Of a stretch of 64,000 nt of DNA, positions 9,025-17,850 are shown piece by piece. The stretch's first letter is position 1, and every line of letters starts with the position of its first letter. This stretch comes from an uncultured Campylobacterales bacterium (GTDB taxonomy: Bacteria > Campylobacterota > Campylobacteria > Campylobacterales > Arcobacteraceae). The notes beneath the pieces are model-generated. The model saw nothing but the letters and a program-made list of their open reading frames with translations, searched no databases and was not told the DNA's origin. The stretch is taken from assembly GCA_947494995.1 (NCBI GenBank), contig CANLWY010000003.1, positions 124,001-188,000 on the forward strand. Direction: 5' to 3'. The translations under genes and the position numbers were made by a program.

Positions 9025-9864
9025 ATGAAATCTATACTTAAATTTATCATCTTGAAAATATTTATCACTAGTAGCCTTTTATATGCCAATGATCATGAAA
9101 AAGTAATTATAATGGGTTATAAAGATATGGCTAAACCTCCTTTGATTGGAAATAAAAATGATAATTCTGGTTTATATTTAGAGCTTTTTGAAAGAGCAGC
9201 TAAAAGAATTGGATATAGACTAGAGGTTAAAAGACTTCCTAAAAAAAGACTTCATAACGCACTTGAACAAGGAACTGTAGATTTTTATCCTGGTTCTTCT
9301 TTTTCTCAAAAAAGAACTAAGTATTTGTACTTTTTACCGAATGGACTTCAAACAAAAGAAGTCTTGGTTTCTAAGAGCACTCAAAAAGAGATAAATCATA
9401 TGAGTGAAGTTAAAGGAGTATTAATAGTTGAGCCAGGAAGTAGTAAACTTGAATGGAGTTCTCTTTATCCTAATATACGTATTACAAAACTAAGTAAACT
9501 ATCTATGAGTACAATTATTAAAGGCATAAAGTATAATAGAGGTGATTTTAATATTGCAGATATTGAAATTGTGGACTTTTATAAAAAATCTAACAATTTA
9601 AAAAGTTATGAAGACATAGGATTAAAGATTCATTATAATGCAATAAATAAAGAGTTTATTCCTATGAATATGGGGTTTTCAAAGAGGTCTAAACTCTTTT
9701 CTGAAAAAGAGAATTTAAGTTTTGATAAAACGAAAATAGTTTCAATTAAAAATTTTCCAACGATAATTGATAAGAACAGTATTGCATATAAGTTTTACTT
9801 GTCATTAATGCAGTTAAAAGAGGAAGAAATTACTCAGGATTTGTATAATAAATATTTTAAATAA
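9025..9864 (+). CDS. periplasmic solute-binding protein, family 3-like
   Basis: 279 residues with a cleavable signal peptide ending near LLYAN (residue 22). The mature part resembles the SBP_bac_3 fold: GLYLELFERAAKRIGY near the N-terminus, DFYPGSSFSQKR as the lobe crossing, and a hinge around residues 130-150. No permease or ATPase gene is adjacent, so it is either an orphan binding protein or a periplasmic sensor that works with a distant partner. The ligand cannot be told. The gene ends in a terminator shared with ciaB. Confidence 0.75.
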   Translation: MKSILKFIILKIFITSSLLYANDHEKVIIMGYKDMAKPPLIGNKNDNSGLYLELFERAAKRIGYRLEVKRLPKKRLHNALEQGTVDFYPGSSFSQKRTKYLYFLPNGLQTKEVLVSKSTQKEINHMSEVKGVLIVEPGSSKLEWSSLYPNIRITKLSKLSMSTIIKGIKYNRGDFNIADIEIVDFYKKSNNLKSYEDIGLKIHYNAINKEFIPMNMGFSKRSKLFSEKENLSFDKTKIVSIKNFPTIIDKNSIAYKFYLSLMQLKEEEITQDLYNKYFK

Positions 9865-9889
9865 GAGATTAAAAATCTCTTATTTTTTA
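9859..9889. terminator. bidirectional terminator overlapping both stop codons
   Basis: A perfect 12-bp stem (9859-9870 with 9874-9885) has a 3-base loop and runs into TTTT. It covers the stop codons of both the solute-binding protein and the convergent CiaB gene. It shares a 16-base core with the terminator at 8385-8400. Confidence 0.8.
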
Positions 9890-11760
9890 TAGGTTTCTTT
9901 TTTATCTTCAGTATCTAACTCTTGACCAATCTCTTGGTATCTTTTGAAGTAGTGTTTTACAAAAGAGTTAATTTTGCTATTTACTGGCATAAAGTATTTA
10001 TCTTCTTTAACTGCAAACTGATTTAAGTATTCTGTTGCATCTTTTTTATCTAAATAGTGTTTTGCTAAAGCTGTATAGTTTACAATATACCATTTTTTAA
10101 GCTCTTCATATTTATTATCTGAGATATCAATAAGTAGTTTTTCTTCATCCCAATCTAAAATCTTAGAATCAAACAGAGCATTTAAATGAATAAGCCCTTC
10201 ACAATAATATGGTTGTACTTCATCAACTTCCATCCATCCTATAAGTCCTACAGCTCTTTTAATTGTATCTATAAGAACTTGTTTCTCTAAATCTTTTTCG
10301 TCATTAGTTTCATCTAAGAAGAAAGATACAAGACCTCCTGTAGTAGCTTTAAACTCTTCAATATTTTTGAAGTTACCAGTTTTATTCATAAGTGTTTCTG
10401 TTTCTTCATCACACCATAGAATATGCCCAAATTCGTGACCAATAGTAGTTATATCATAAACTTGATGCCATGCTTTTGTTTCATTGAAAAGGAAAGTTCT
10501 ATCTTCTGTTAGTAATTCTTGTCCAAAGATTTCTCGTGAAAGTTTTAAAAATGGTTTAGCTCTTGAACTTTGAAGTATTTCATCAGAAAATGCAAATATT
10601 TTTTTACCTTCTTCTTTTGAGACTATTTCATCATTTGGTACAACTTGAGCTGAAAAAAGTCCATTGAATTCTGCTCCAAAAAACAGTGCAGGACGACCAA
10701 TATATAGCTGTACTTTGTCAAGAGATTTTAATGAAAAATCATAGATAGCTTGATACTCTTTTGTTTTTTCTATATTGTCAAAAACCTTTGCAAAAGCAGA
10801 TTTGATTTTATTTACTCTATTATCATTTTGAGCAAATTCAGGGTTTGTAAGTCTTATGTCCCATTCTAAAGCTACAGCTTTTCTAAAATGGTCTTCATAG
10901 TACTCAAGTGGATGTCCTATTTGAATAGGTGTTTTAATCTTCATCCAAGCTCTATCAACATCAGCCCATTTTTCAACAAGTAGGTGAGTTTTATTTTCTG
11001 AAAAGGCTTTTATCAAACTTTGAATATATAAAATATAATCCCATTTTTGACCAAATACTTCATCTTCTATTTCGATTAAAGCCTCTTCAAAATCTTCTAG
11101 TTCATCAATAACAGCTGTTGTTTGAACTTTGAAAGCTTCAATATATGCCTTTGATTTGTATTCATCTGCATTATGTTTTACAAGTGCAGAGTATGATCTA
11201 TCTGCTAAAATATTGTTATGTCCTAAGTCAAAAAGATGATGTTTTTCTAAGTATTCCATCACTTTTGCATCGTCACCATCAAACATATTTAGAAGTTCTT
11301 TATTGATACCATTTATAATATGTGCTGTCCAAGAACTTTGCCAAGATGACATTTTAAGTCCTACATTATAAACACCTTCAAATACAGCTTGATAAAATGG
11401 TGTTAATAAGTTATTGTGTTTTATATAATCAACTGTACCTTTGTGTTTTTCATGCCAAAAGTCTCTAACAAAGCAGTATGCCTTTTCTTGTAGTTCTATA
11501 ATTTTATCTTCACTAAACTCTCTTTTCTTTAGAACTTGAACCAAGGAGTCATCTCTTAAGTTTACAACTCTTGTTACAAGTGCTAATCTTAAATCTTCAC
11601 TCATTTCTAGTTCAAGTGTTTTTGCAAAATCATCTATAATTGTTAATTTCTCAAGTTCATTGTTTTCAAGATGTTCTATTAATTTATTTACTGAACTTTT
11701 TTGAAAGTCTAAAAATTCGTATATATCGTTTAAATCTTCTATAAATTTATCTTTATTCAT
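9880..11760 (-). CDS. ciaB: CiaB-family protein with zinc-metallopeptidase motif
   Basis: A soluble protein of 626 residues without a signal peptide, close to the length of Campylobacter and Arcobacter CiaB (about 610-650), the protein described as a secreted invasion antigen in C. jejuni. The sequence carries a clear HEFGH zinc-binding motif at about residues 442-446. An acidic stretch, DEETE, follows at about 450-454, and further glutamates downstream (MEVDEV, YYCEG) could supply the third ligand. That organisation resembles M3-like gluzincin peptidases, so intracellular or secreted peptidase activity is plausible. The ATG has AAGGAAAT upstream. Monocistronic: its 3' terminator is shared with the convergent gene. 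The CiaB name is my recollection of family length and motif, not a search result. Confidence 0.65.
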   Translation of the reverse strand: MNKDKFIEDLNDIYEFLDFQKSSVNKLIEHLENNELEKLTIIDDFAKTLELEMSEDLRLALVTRVVNLRDDSLVQVLKKREFSEDKIIELQEKAYCFVRDFWHEKHKGTVDYIKHNNLLTPFYQAVFEGVYNVGLKMSSWQSSWTAHIINGINKELLNMFDGDDAKVMEYLEKHHLFDLGHNNILADRSYSALVKHNADEYKSKAYIEAFKVQTTAVIDELEDFEEALIEIEDEVFGQKWDYILYIQSLIKAFSENKTHLLVEKWADVDRAWMKIKTPIQIGHPLEYYEDHFRKAVALEWDIRLTNPEFAQNDNRVNKIKSAFAKVFDNIEKTKEYQAIYDFSLKSLDKVQLYIGRPALFFGAEFNGLFSAQVVPNDEIVSKEEGKKIFAFSDEILQSSRAKPFLKLSREIFGQELLTEDRTFLFNETKAWHQVYDITTIGHEFGHILWCDEETETLMNKTGNFKNIEEFKATTGGLVSFFLDETNDEKDLEKQVLIDTIKRAVGLIGWMEVDEVQPYYCEGLIHLNALFDSKILDWDEEKLLIDISDNKYEELKKWYIVNYTALAKHYLDKKDATEYLNQFAVKEDKYFMPVNSKINSFVKHYFKRYQEIGQELDTEDKKETYKK

Positions 11761-11838
11761 TATTATTTCCTTTACTAGGCAGATATTTTATCTACTTTGC
11801 ACTTCTATTATATTAAAATAACTTCTTTGGAGTATTAA

Positions 11839-12372
11839 ATGAGATTTATAATATCAATTTTTTTATATGTAATATTTTTTATTTATGAAGTTTTAGAAAA
11901 AGTTTTTAACTGGATTCTTCTTCATATTAAGTTTTTGAAAGATGTAATTTTAAAACTAAAAGAGAAACTTTACTCTTCTAAACTCTATTTTTGGTTAAAA
12001 AATGAAGTTGATAAAATAAATGAAAAAACATTTTTACTAATCATTGCTTTTTTAATAATAAGTTCTGGTTTGATGATTTATATTCTGCCTTTTATTATTA
12101 AAAACAGTTTTTTCAAATTGTTATCTATAATCATTGGGAAAATACTCTCAACTTTAAATATAGTATTAAATAGTATTGGAATAAAAAAGATATTTAAAAT
12201 TCCTTTTATAAGGTATCTTAGAATTAGAATCAATAGAATAAAAAGAAATATTAAAACAAAACTGCTTATAGGAAAAAAGTATGTAAAGATTTATGTAGAT
12301 AAATTAAAAAATACTAGAATCTATCAAAAAATAAATGAGTTTTTCAAAAGCTTTAAAAAATATGCAAATTAA
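11839..12372 (+). CDS. basic membrane protein, unknown function
   Basis: 177 residues, rich in lysine, isoleucine and phenylalanine. Hydrophobic segments lie at about residues 3-16 and 64-90, with a weaker one at 93-115, separated by amphipathic lysine-rich helices. The C-terminal 50 residues are strongly basic and probably cytoplasmic. ATG start after TGGAG. It overlaps the next, similarly basic membrane protein by 11-38 bases, so the two are translationally coupled and probably act together. No recognised family. Confidence 0.65.
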   Translation: MRFIISIFLYVIFFIYEVLEKVFNWILLHIKFLKDVILKLKEKLYSSKLYFWLKNEVDKINEKTFLLIIAFLIISSGLMIYILPFIIKNSFFKLLSIIIGKILSTLNIVLNSIGIKKIFKIPFIRYLRIRINRIKRNIKTKLLIGKKYVKIYVDKLKNTRIYQKINEFFKSFKKYAN

Positions 12373-13426
12373 TAAAAAGAGTAGAACTAAAATCTTTAAA
12401 ACTATTTTGTTTTTAGTTTTTTGTTCAATCATATATAGATATTGGGATGAAATAGGAATATTTTTTATTGAAAATATTTTAGTAATAGATGTGGGAACGG
12501 TTGCTGTTGTAGGGAAGGCTGCCACAAAGTCTGTAGTTGCTAAAAAAACATTTCTAAGTTTAGTTAAAAAAGTAGGGTATAAAAAGCTTTTTGTCTCAAT
12601 TTTTTGGGTTATCTTTAAAAGATTTTTGATTGACCAAGTGACACTTTATTTTAAAAAGCACTCTTTAAAAAGGTTTAAAAGAAATCTAATAGAAGTTGTT
12701 GAATTAAAACTTGAAGAGATAAAAAATACAACAGTAGTTAAAAAAGTATTGGCTTTTGTATCTTTATTTGTGGGAGGTAGTTTTTTTTACTATTTTTTAA
12801 CATCATATTTAGGAAAGATTTTAATAGGAATTTTACAGAAGATATTTTATGTATTGATTCTCTTTTTAGGAAAATTTATCACTTTGGTTTTTGGTTTAAC
12901 AGTTTTTGTTTTTACTTCAATAATACAGATATTTTTTGTAGTAAAGTTAATAAACTATATAGAAAAGTTTTGGATAATAAAATCTTTTTATTCTATTGTG
13001 ACATATATATTTAGAAAGATACTAAATATTATTGATTTTGCATTTGGAACAAAAATACATTTAAATCTTATAAAACTCTCTAGAAGAATTGATAGTTATT
13101 TAGCTTCTATTTTAGATAAAAACTTTAGTGCCTATGAAGTGGTACAAAGAAAAAGAGATAGATTTATAAATAGTTATGAATACCTCTCTATCCAAAGAGA
13201 GAGGTATATTTTAAAGAAAAGAGAACAAAATAGTTCAACTGTTTTAAAGTATTACGATAAGTTTTTAAAAAAATATATAAAAAAAGAGAAAACATGGAAA
13301 GAAAAAAGAGTAGACTATAAGAATCAAAAAGAGCAAAGATACTCTAAAAAAAGAAAAAGATTAAGAAGAGAAGTCAGGAGAAACAAACTTCTCTTACCTA
13401 ATAGGAACTATTCTAAGCCTTATTAA
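12335..13426 (+). CDS. basic multi-pass membrane protein, unknown function
   Basis: 363 residues with four or five hydrophobic segments (about 25-45, 88-105, 140-165, 170-215) and a very basic, probably coiled C-terminal third (residues 255-363, dense in KKR, KREQ and KRKR). Two in-frame starts are possible, ATG 12335 and ATG 12362; neither has a good ribosome binding site, so coupling to the upstream gene is likely. The 3' end overlaps the convergent DoxX gene by 14 bases. I do not recognise a family. The lysine-rich tail could bind nucleic acid or anionic lipid, which is speculation. Confidence 0.65.
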   Translation: MSFSKALKNMQINKKSRTKIFKTILFLVFCSIIYRYWDEIGIFFIENILVIDVGTVAVVGKAATKSVVAKKTFLSLVKKVGYKKLFVSIFWVIFKRFLIDQVTLYFKKHSLKRFKRNLIEVVELKLEEIKNTTVVKKVLAFVSLFVGGSFFYYFLTSYLGKILIGILQKIFYVLILFLGKFITLVFGLTVFVFTSIIQIFFVVKLINYIEKFWIIKSFYSIVTYIFRKILNIIDFAFGTKIHLNLIKLSRRIDSYLASILDKNFSAYEVVQRKRDRFINSYEYLSIQRERYILKKREQNSSTVLKYYDKFLKKYIKKEKTWKEKRVDYKNQKEQRYSKKRKRLRREVRRNKLLLPNRNYSKPY

Positions 13427-13799
13427 AAAGTTTCTCTTTTAAAGTATATGAAGCTATTAATATAACTAAAAATATCAGAGGAGTTATAATCTTTATTATT
13501 GGATCACCTACACTAAAGTGTGAAAATGAAGCAAAAATAAAATCAAAGCCAAACCCTACATAAGCAATGTTTTTTAATTGATCAAATTTTTTTGGAAAAA
13601 ATAGTGCAATTGCTCCTAGAATTTTAAATACCCCTAGAAGAGTAAAAAAGTACAAAGGGTATCCTAGATGAGTGCTTGCATCTATTACTGCTTGTGTATG
13701 TATAATATCTACATATCCTCCCATTAGCCCAACTAAAACAGCAATAATAAGGGTTAATAGATAATAGAGCGTTTTTAGGTTAAAGATTTTGTTTTTCAT
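13413..13799 (-). CDS. DoxX-like family membrane protein
   Basis: 128 residues with four membrane segments (about 10-28, 48-66, 73-92, 98-118). The pattern GVFKILGAIALFFP in the second segment, followed by a charged loop and the third segment, is typical of the DoxX-like family of small quinone- or redox-linked membrane proteins. Function in this family is poorly defined. ATG start with AAGGATAA upstream. It overlaps the convergent upstream gene end by 14 bases. Confidence 0.75.
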   Translation of the reverse strand: MKNKIFNLKTLYYLLTLIIAVLVGLMGGYVDIIHTQAVIDASTHLGYPLYFFTLLGVFKILGAIALFFPKKFDQLKNIAYVGFGFDFIFASFSHFSVGDPIIKIITPLIFLVILIASYTLKEKLFNKA

Positions 13800-13868
13800 T
13801 ATTTATCCTTGAGTTTTAATATTGTTTTGTATTGTATAGAATCTTTGTTTATTAATTATGTAGTAAAT

Positions 13869-13895
13869 TTAGCACTTAAAACTAAAAAGTGCTAA
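13869..13895 (+). promoter_or_regulatory. CIRCE operator (HrcA repressor site) upstream of htpG
   Basis: A perfect 9-9-9 inverted repeat, TTAGCACTT-N9-AAGTGCTAA, lies 85 bases before the htpG start. It matches the CIRCE consensus TTAGCACTC-N9-GAGTGCTAA except for one symmetric change per arm. HrcA repression of htpG under non-stress conditions is the expected consequence. Confidence 0.85.
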
Positions 13896-13980
13896 AAAAT
13901 GTAAAAACTTTAGCTTCCTTTTATAAAGTTGTGATAAAATTTCATTACAAAAATATTAAAAATTTATAGGAGAAATTCAG

Positions 13981-15891
13981 ATGGCAAAACATCAATTTCA
14001 AACAGAAGTTGGACAACTTCTACACTTAATGACACACTCTTTATATTCAAATAAAGAGATTTTTATTAGAGAGTTAGTATCAAATTCAAGTGATGCTATT
14101 GATAAATTAAATTACTTAAAACTTACAGATGATAATTTAAAAGATGCATTTGTAGATTGGTCTGGAGAGATTAATATCTCTTTCGATGAAGCAGACAAAT
14201 CTTTAACTATCGTTGATAATGGTGTAGGTATGAATGAAGCAGATTTAATTGCTTCTATTGGTACTATTGCAAAATCAGGAACAAAATCATTTGTTGAAGC
14301 TATGACTGGTGATGCTAAAAAAGATTCAAACCTTATTGGTCAATTTGGTGTTGGTTTTTATTCTGTATTTATGGTAGCTTCTCATGTAGATGTTATCTCT
14401 AAAAAAGCAGGTGAAGAGCAAGCATACAAATGGTCTTCTGATGGAACAGGTGAATTTGATTTAACTCCTGTTACAAAAGAGTCAAACGGTACAGTTATTT
14501 ACATCAAACTAAAAGATGAAGAAGCATCAGAATTTGCATCAAAAGAAAGAATTTCAACTATTGTTGGAAAATACTCTAATCATATTGCATACCCAATTTT
14601 CTTAAACTACTCAGAAGAAGTAACAGAAGAGTTAAGCGAAGAAGATGAAAAAGCAGGAAAAGAAGCTAAAAAAACAACTGAAAAAAGACATGAAAAAATC
14701 AATGAAGCTACAGCTTTATGGACTCAGCCAAAAGCTAAGCTAAAAGCTGAAGACTATAATGATTTCTATAAGTCTATTTCTCATGATTCACAAGACCCAA
14801 TGGCTGTTATTCATACAAAAGCTGAGGGTGTAAATGAGTATACAACACTTTTCTATATTCCTTCAATTGCTCCAATGGATATGTATAGAGCTGACTACCA
14901 ACCAGGTGTTAAGCTTTATGTAAAAAGAGTATTTATTACTGATGATGAAAAAGAGTTATTACCAACTTACCTTAGATTTGTAAGAGGTATTATTGATTCT
15001 GAAGATTTACCACTAAACGTATCAAGAGAAATTTTACAAGAAAACAGAGTAATGGCAAATATCAAGCAAGGTTCTGTTAAAAAGATCCTTTCAGAAATTA
15101 AAAAGCTTTCTAAAGATGAAGAAAAATATGCAGCATTTATTGAGCAATATAATAGACCACTTAAAGAGGGTGCATACCAAGACTTCACAAATAAAGAGAC
15201 ACTTTTAGAGCTAATTAGATTCAAATCTTCTAAAACTGAAAATGGGAAAATGACTTCATTAGCAGCATACAAAGATAGTGCAGATACTGAGCAAAAAGCT
15301 ATTTACTATATCGTTGGTGAAAATGAAAATGTTCTTAGAAACTCTCCATTATTAGAAGCATACAAAAAGAATGATATAGAAGTTCTTATCTTAGATGATA
15401 AAGAGATTGATGAAATCATTACTCCAATGTATGGTGCATATAAAGAGTGGGAATTTAAAGATATTACTTCTTGTGAAGCTCCAAAAGTAGAGCAGTCTGA
15501 AGAAGAGAAAAAAGAAGTTGAAGAGAAGTTTGAAGATATCACGAAAAAAATCAAAGATATTTTAGGTGAATCAGTTTCGGCTGTTCGAGTTACAAACAGA
15601 CTTTCAGAATCTCCATCTTGTGTAGTAAAAGATGCAGGTGATGCACAAATGCAACAAATGGCTCAAATGATGAAAGCTATGGGACAAGAGATGCCAGACT
15701 CTGCACCAATCTTAGAAATCAACCCAGACCATGAAATCGTAACTAAGTTAAACGGTTTATCAGATGATGCACTAGTTTCTGATGTATCATGGGTATTATT
15801 AGACCAAGCAAAACTATCTGAAGGTATGGAAATTACTGATGCAGTAGCGTTTGCACAAAGATTATCAAGAATTACTGCAAAAGCTCTTTAA
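13981..15891 (+). CDS. htpG: molecular chaperone HtpG (Hsp90)
   Basis: ATP-dependent cytoplasmic Hsp90 chaperone of 636 residues, the normal bacterial length. The GHKL ATPase domain shows NSSDAIDKL (about residues 35-43), DNGVGM (about 80-85) and GQFGVGFYS (about 120-128). The middle domain contains the conserved LPLNVSREILQ, whose arginine contacts ATP. A charged stretch near residues 217-232 (SEEDEKAGKEAKK) resembles the short linker. ATG start with AGGAGAAA upstream. Preceded by a CIRCE operator, so stress control by HrcA is likely, and followed by a GC-containing hairpin. Confidence 0.97.
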   Translation: MAKHQFQTEVGQLLHLMTHSLYSNKEIFIRELVSNSSDAIDKLNYLKLTDDNLKDAFVDWSGEINISFDEADKSLTIVDNGVGMNEADLIASIGTIAKSGTKSFVEAMTGDAKKDSNLIGQFGVGFYSVFMVASHVDVISKKAGEEQAYKWSSDGTGEFDLTPVTKESNGTVIYIKLKDEEASEFASKERISTIVGKYSNHIAYPIFLNYSEEVTEELSEEDEKAGKEAKKTTEKRHEKINEATALWTQPKAKLKAEDYNDFYKSISHDSQDPMAVIHTKAEGVNEYTTLFYIPSIAPMDMYRADYQPGVKLYVKRVFITDDEKELLPTYLRFVRGIIDSEDLPLNVSREILQENRVMANIKQGSVKKILSEIKKLSKDEEKYAAFIEQYNRPLKEGAYQDFTNKETLLELIRFKSSKTENGKMTSLAAYKDSADTEQKAIYYIVGENENVLRNSPLLEAYKKNDIEVLILDDKEIDEIITPMYGAYKEWEFKDITSCEAPKVEQSEEEKKEVEEKFEDITKKIKDILGESVSAVRVTNRLSESPSCVVKDAGDAQMQQMAQMMKAMGQEMPDSAPILEINPDHEIVTKLNGLSDDALVSDVSWVLLDQAKLSEGMEITDAVAFAQRLSRITAKAL

Positions 15892-15900
15892 TAAAAATAA

Positions 15901-15937
15901 TTCTCCAACGTTATTTCAAACATTTAACGTTGGAGAA
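15901..15937. terminator. hairpin after htpG
   Basis: A perfect 12-bp stem (15901-15912 with 15926-15937) with a 13-base loop lies ten bases after the htpG stop. No T-run follows on the plus strand, while the A-rich left flank would give a U-run on the minus strand. It may act as a 3' stabilising structure rather than a classical terminator. Confidence 0.55.
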
Positions 15938-16058
15938 ACTCAAATATCCCCTAGAAATTTAATAAATATTCACAAAACTTAGTTAATAATAAATAATAAA
16001 ATAAGATTATTTTAATATAATAAATGATATGATTTAAAAATAATTTTAAAGGACATCT

Positions 16059-16754
16059 ATGTATAAAATTTTTTTACTGAGCTTTTTTATAATGACATCA
16101 TTATTTAGTAAAGGAAATGATAATGAAACAAAAATTGTAACTGATCTTTCTATAGTTGGTATACTACATCATATGGAAGAAGCAAATAAGAATAAAATGC
16201 ACCTTGGCTATAGATATTTAAAAAAACAAAATGAAAAATTATTTAGACAAAACTATAAGAATGAACTTACTTTCGGAGACTTACAGTTAGAATATTATAA
16301 TAAATTAATTCATGATGCAAAAAAAGCTAAAAATAAATATATGAATCAAAAATTAACATTTACGGCAACTTCTAAATTTGGAAAGTATGATTTTGAAAAA
16401 GGTGGTTTCCCTATAAAACTTTTTACTGAAGGAGCAGCTCGTTTAGCTATTGAATTAAAAAGGTATAATTCAGCTTTCTCGCCAGTATACTTGATATTCA
16501 ATAATTTAGACATAAATAACATATTGCTTAAAATGAATAAAACTCAAGCAAAAGAATTTTTAAAAAATGGAAGAGATCGTAATAGACGGTTAACAGCAGT
16601 ATTTACTGGTTATCTTAGAGATGTTAAAGTATGTGATGCAACAGGTTGGAAAGTAATAAAATATATAAAACCAAGTTATAATCCTAGAGTAGGAACTAGT
16701 GGTACTTCTTGTTTAATGTTTGACAATGAAAGTGTTAGGTTTACTGATTGGTAG
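16059..16754 (+). CDS. secreted protein of unknown function
   Basis: 231 residues with a signal peptide (MYKIFLLSFFIMTSLFSKG, cut near residue 19). The mature part is basic and mostly helical in its first half, with paired cysteines near the C-terminus (VCDATGW and SCLMFD) that could form a disulfide. The region LKMNKTQAKEFLKNGRDRNRR followed by a beta-rich segment could bind a partner in the periplasm. ATG with AAAGGA upstream. A decayed coding fragment follows directly. I do not recognise the family with any certainty. Confidence 0.6.
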   Translation: MYKIFLLSFFIMTSLFSKGNDNETKIVTDLSIVGILHHMEEANKNKMHLGYRYLKKQNEKLFRQNYKNELTFGDLQLEYYNKLIHDAKKAKNKYMNQKLTFTATSKFGKYDFEKGGFPIKLFTEGAARLAIELKRYNSAFSPVYLIFNNLDINNILLKMNKTQAKEFLKNGRDRNRRLTAVFTGYLRDVKVCDATGWKVIKYIKPSYNPRVGTSGTSCLMFDNESVRFTDW

Positions 16755-16759
16755 TTAAA

Positions 16760-16983
16760 AGAAAGTGTTATCAAAAGTTAATTAAAAACTATTCTAAATT
16801 ATAAAATAGACCTAACTTTGTAGATGGAAAATTTAAAAATAATGACTTAGAAATACTAAATACTTTAGAAATATTGTTGCTTAGAACTATTTTGGTATTG
16901 ATGCTGATGAAACTTGGGATATTATGACTACTAGAATAAAACCTTTAAAATCTGATATACATAATATTACAAGCTCACTTTAA
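16760..16983 (+). pseudogene. possible remnant of a decayed gene
   Basis: The gap 16755-17095 holds no intact gene, but part of it looks coding. One frame reads NRPNFVDGKFKNNDLEILNTLE. After a shift, another reads NYFGIDADETWDIMTTRIKP and continues to a TAA at 16981. The two pieces are interrupted by stops and a frameshift. The rest of the gap is the TSUP promoter region. I cannot name the ancestral gene. Confidence 0.3.
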
Positions 16984-17032
16984 TCATAAAGACTAAATTA
17001 AATATTTTCATGAACTTTTTATAATATTCAGC

Positions 17033-17080
17033 TATAATCTTTAGTAATGCTTTTAGGTATTACACATAGTTATATGTAAT
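17033..17080 (+). promoter_or_regulatory. promoter and inverted repeat upstream of the TSUP gene
   Basis: A TATAAT -10 element lies at 17033-17038. About 20 bases downstream is a 9-4-9 inverted repeat with one mismatch (17059-17067 with 17072-17080), framed by ATTAC and GTAAT. It could be an operator for the LysR regulator encoded two genes on, or a leader hairpin. Confidence 0.45.
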
Positions 17081-17095
17081 ATTAAAGGTTGTCAT

Positions 17096-17839
17096 ATGGA
17101 TATAGATTTTCTTATTATCTTTGCATTGGTTTTGTTTGTTTCTTCTTTGATTCATGGAAGTATTGGTTTTGGTTTTGGTATGATTGCAACTCCTGCGGTT
17201 GCTATGTCTACTGATATTCAGACTGCTATTACTTATATTCTTGTTCCTACTATGATTGTAAATCTTGTTAGTATTTTGAGTGAAGGTATGTTTTTTGAAG
17301 CACTTAAGAAGTTTTGGTTTATCATCTTTCTTATGGTTATTGGTGCTTGTGTAGGTACATATTTACTTATATACTTTAACTCTGAGTATTTTAAGCTTCT
17401 TTTAGCACTTATTATTTTTATTTATCTTTTACAATCTATTGTGAAAATACGAGCTAGTTTTATATCATCTTATCCAAAGTCTTCTACTTATGGTTTAGGA
17501 ATAATTGGTGGCTTAGTATCAGGACTTACAAATGTTGTAGCACCTCTTACTATTATTTATACTTTAGAGATGAAATATTCTAAAAAAGACACTATTCAGT
17601 TGTCAAATCTTTGTTTTTTATTTACAAAGATAGGTCAGATTGCTGTGTTTGTTTATTATGGGGCATTTACTAAAACAGCAGTTGAGTTATCAGCTATGAG
17701 TTTTATTTTAGTAGCTCTTGGATTGTTTTTTGGTCTTAAAATCAAGAAGATAATTGATGCAAAGTTTTATATAAAGATACTAAAGATCTTGCTTTTTATT
17801 ATAGCTTGTACTTTAGTTGTAGACACTATAGATTTTTAA
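17096..17839 (+). CDS. TSUP (TauE/SafE) family permease
   Basis: 247 residues with about eight membrane segments. The first carries the family hallmark HGSIGFGFGMIATP (about residues 20-33), and a repeat with similar spacing occurs at the fifth segment (GLGIIGGLVSGLTNVVAP). TSUP proteins move sulfite, sulfoacetate, other organosulfonates or carboxylates across the inner membrane; the substrate is not readable here. ATG after AAAGGT. The neighbours, a LysR regulator and a TAXI-type TRAP transporter on the same strand, suggest a role in the same metabolic pathway. Confidence 0.88.
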   Translation: MDIDFLIIFALVLFVSSLIHGSIGFGFGMIATPAVAMSTDIQTAITYILVPTMIVNLVSILSEGMFFEALKKFWFIIFLMVIGACVGTYLLIYFNSEYFKLLLALIIFIYLLQSIVKIRASFISSYPKSSTYGLGIIGGLVSGLTNVVAPLTIIYTLEMKYSKKDTIQLSNLCFLFTKIGQIAVFVYYGAFTKTAVELSAMSFILVALGLFFGLKIKKIIDAKFYIKILKILLFIIACTLVVDTIDF

Positions 17840-17850
17840 AGGATATTATT

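Noticed and set aside
14967-15554. Two minus-strand open frames inside htpG
   Set aside because: Both are shadows of the conserved Hsp90 coding sequence.
17806-17850. Extended N-terminus for the LysR regulator
   Set aside because: It lies inside the TSUP gene and has no start signal. TTG at 17851 has AAAGGA at the right distance and gives the canonical LysR N-terminus.
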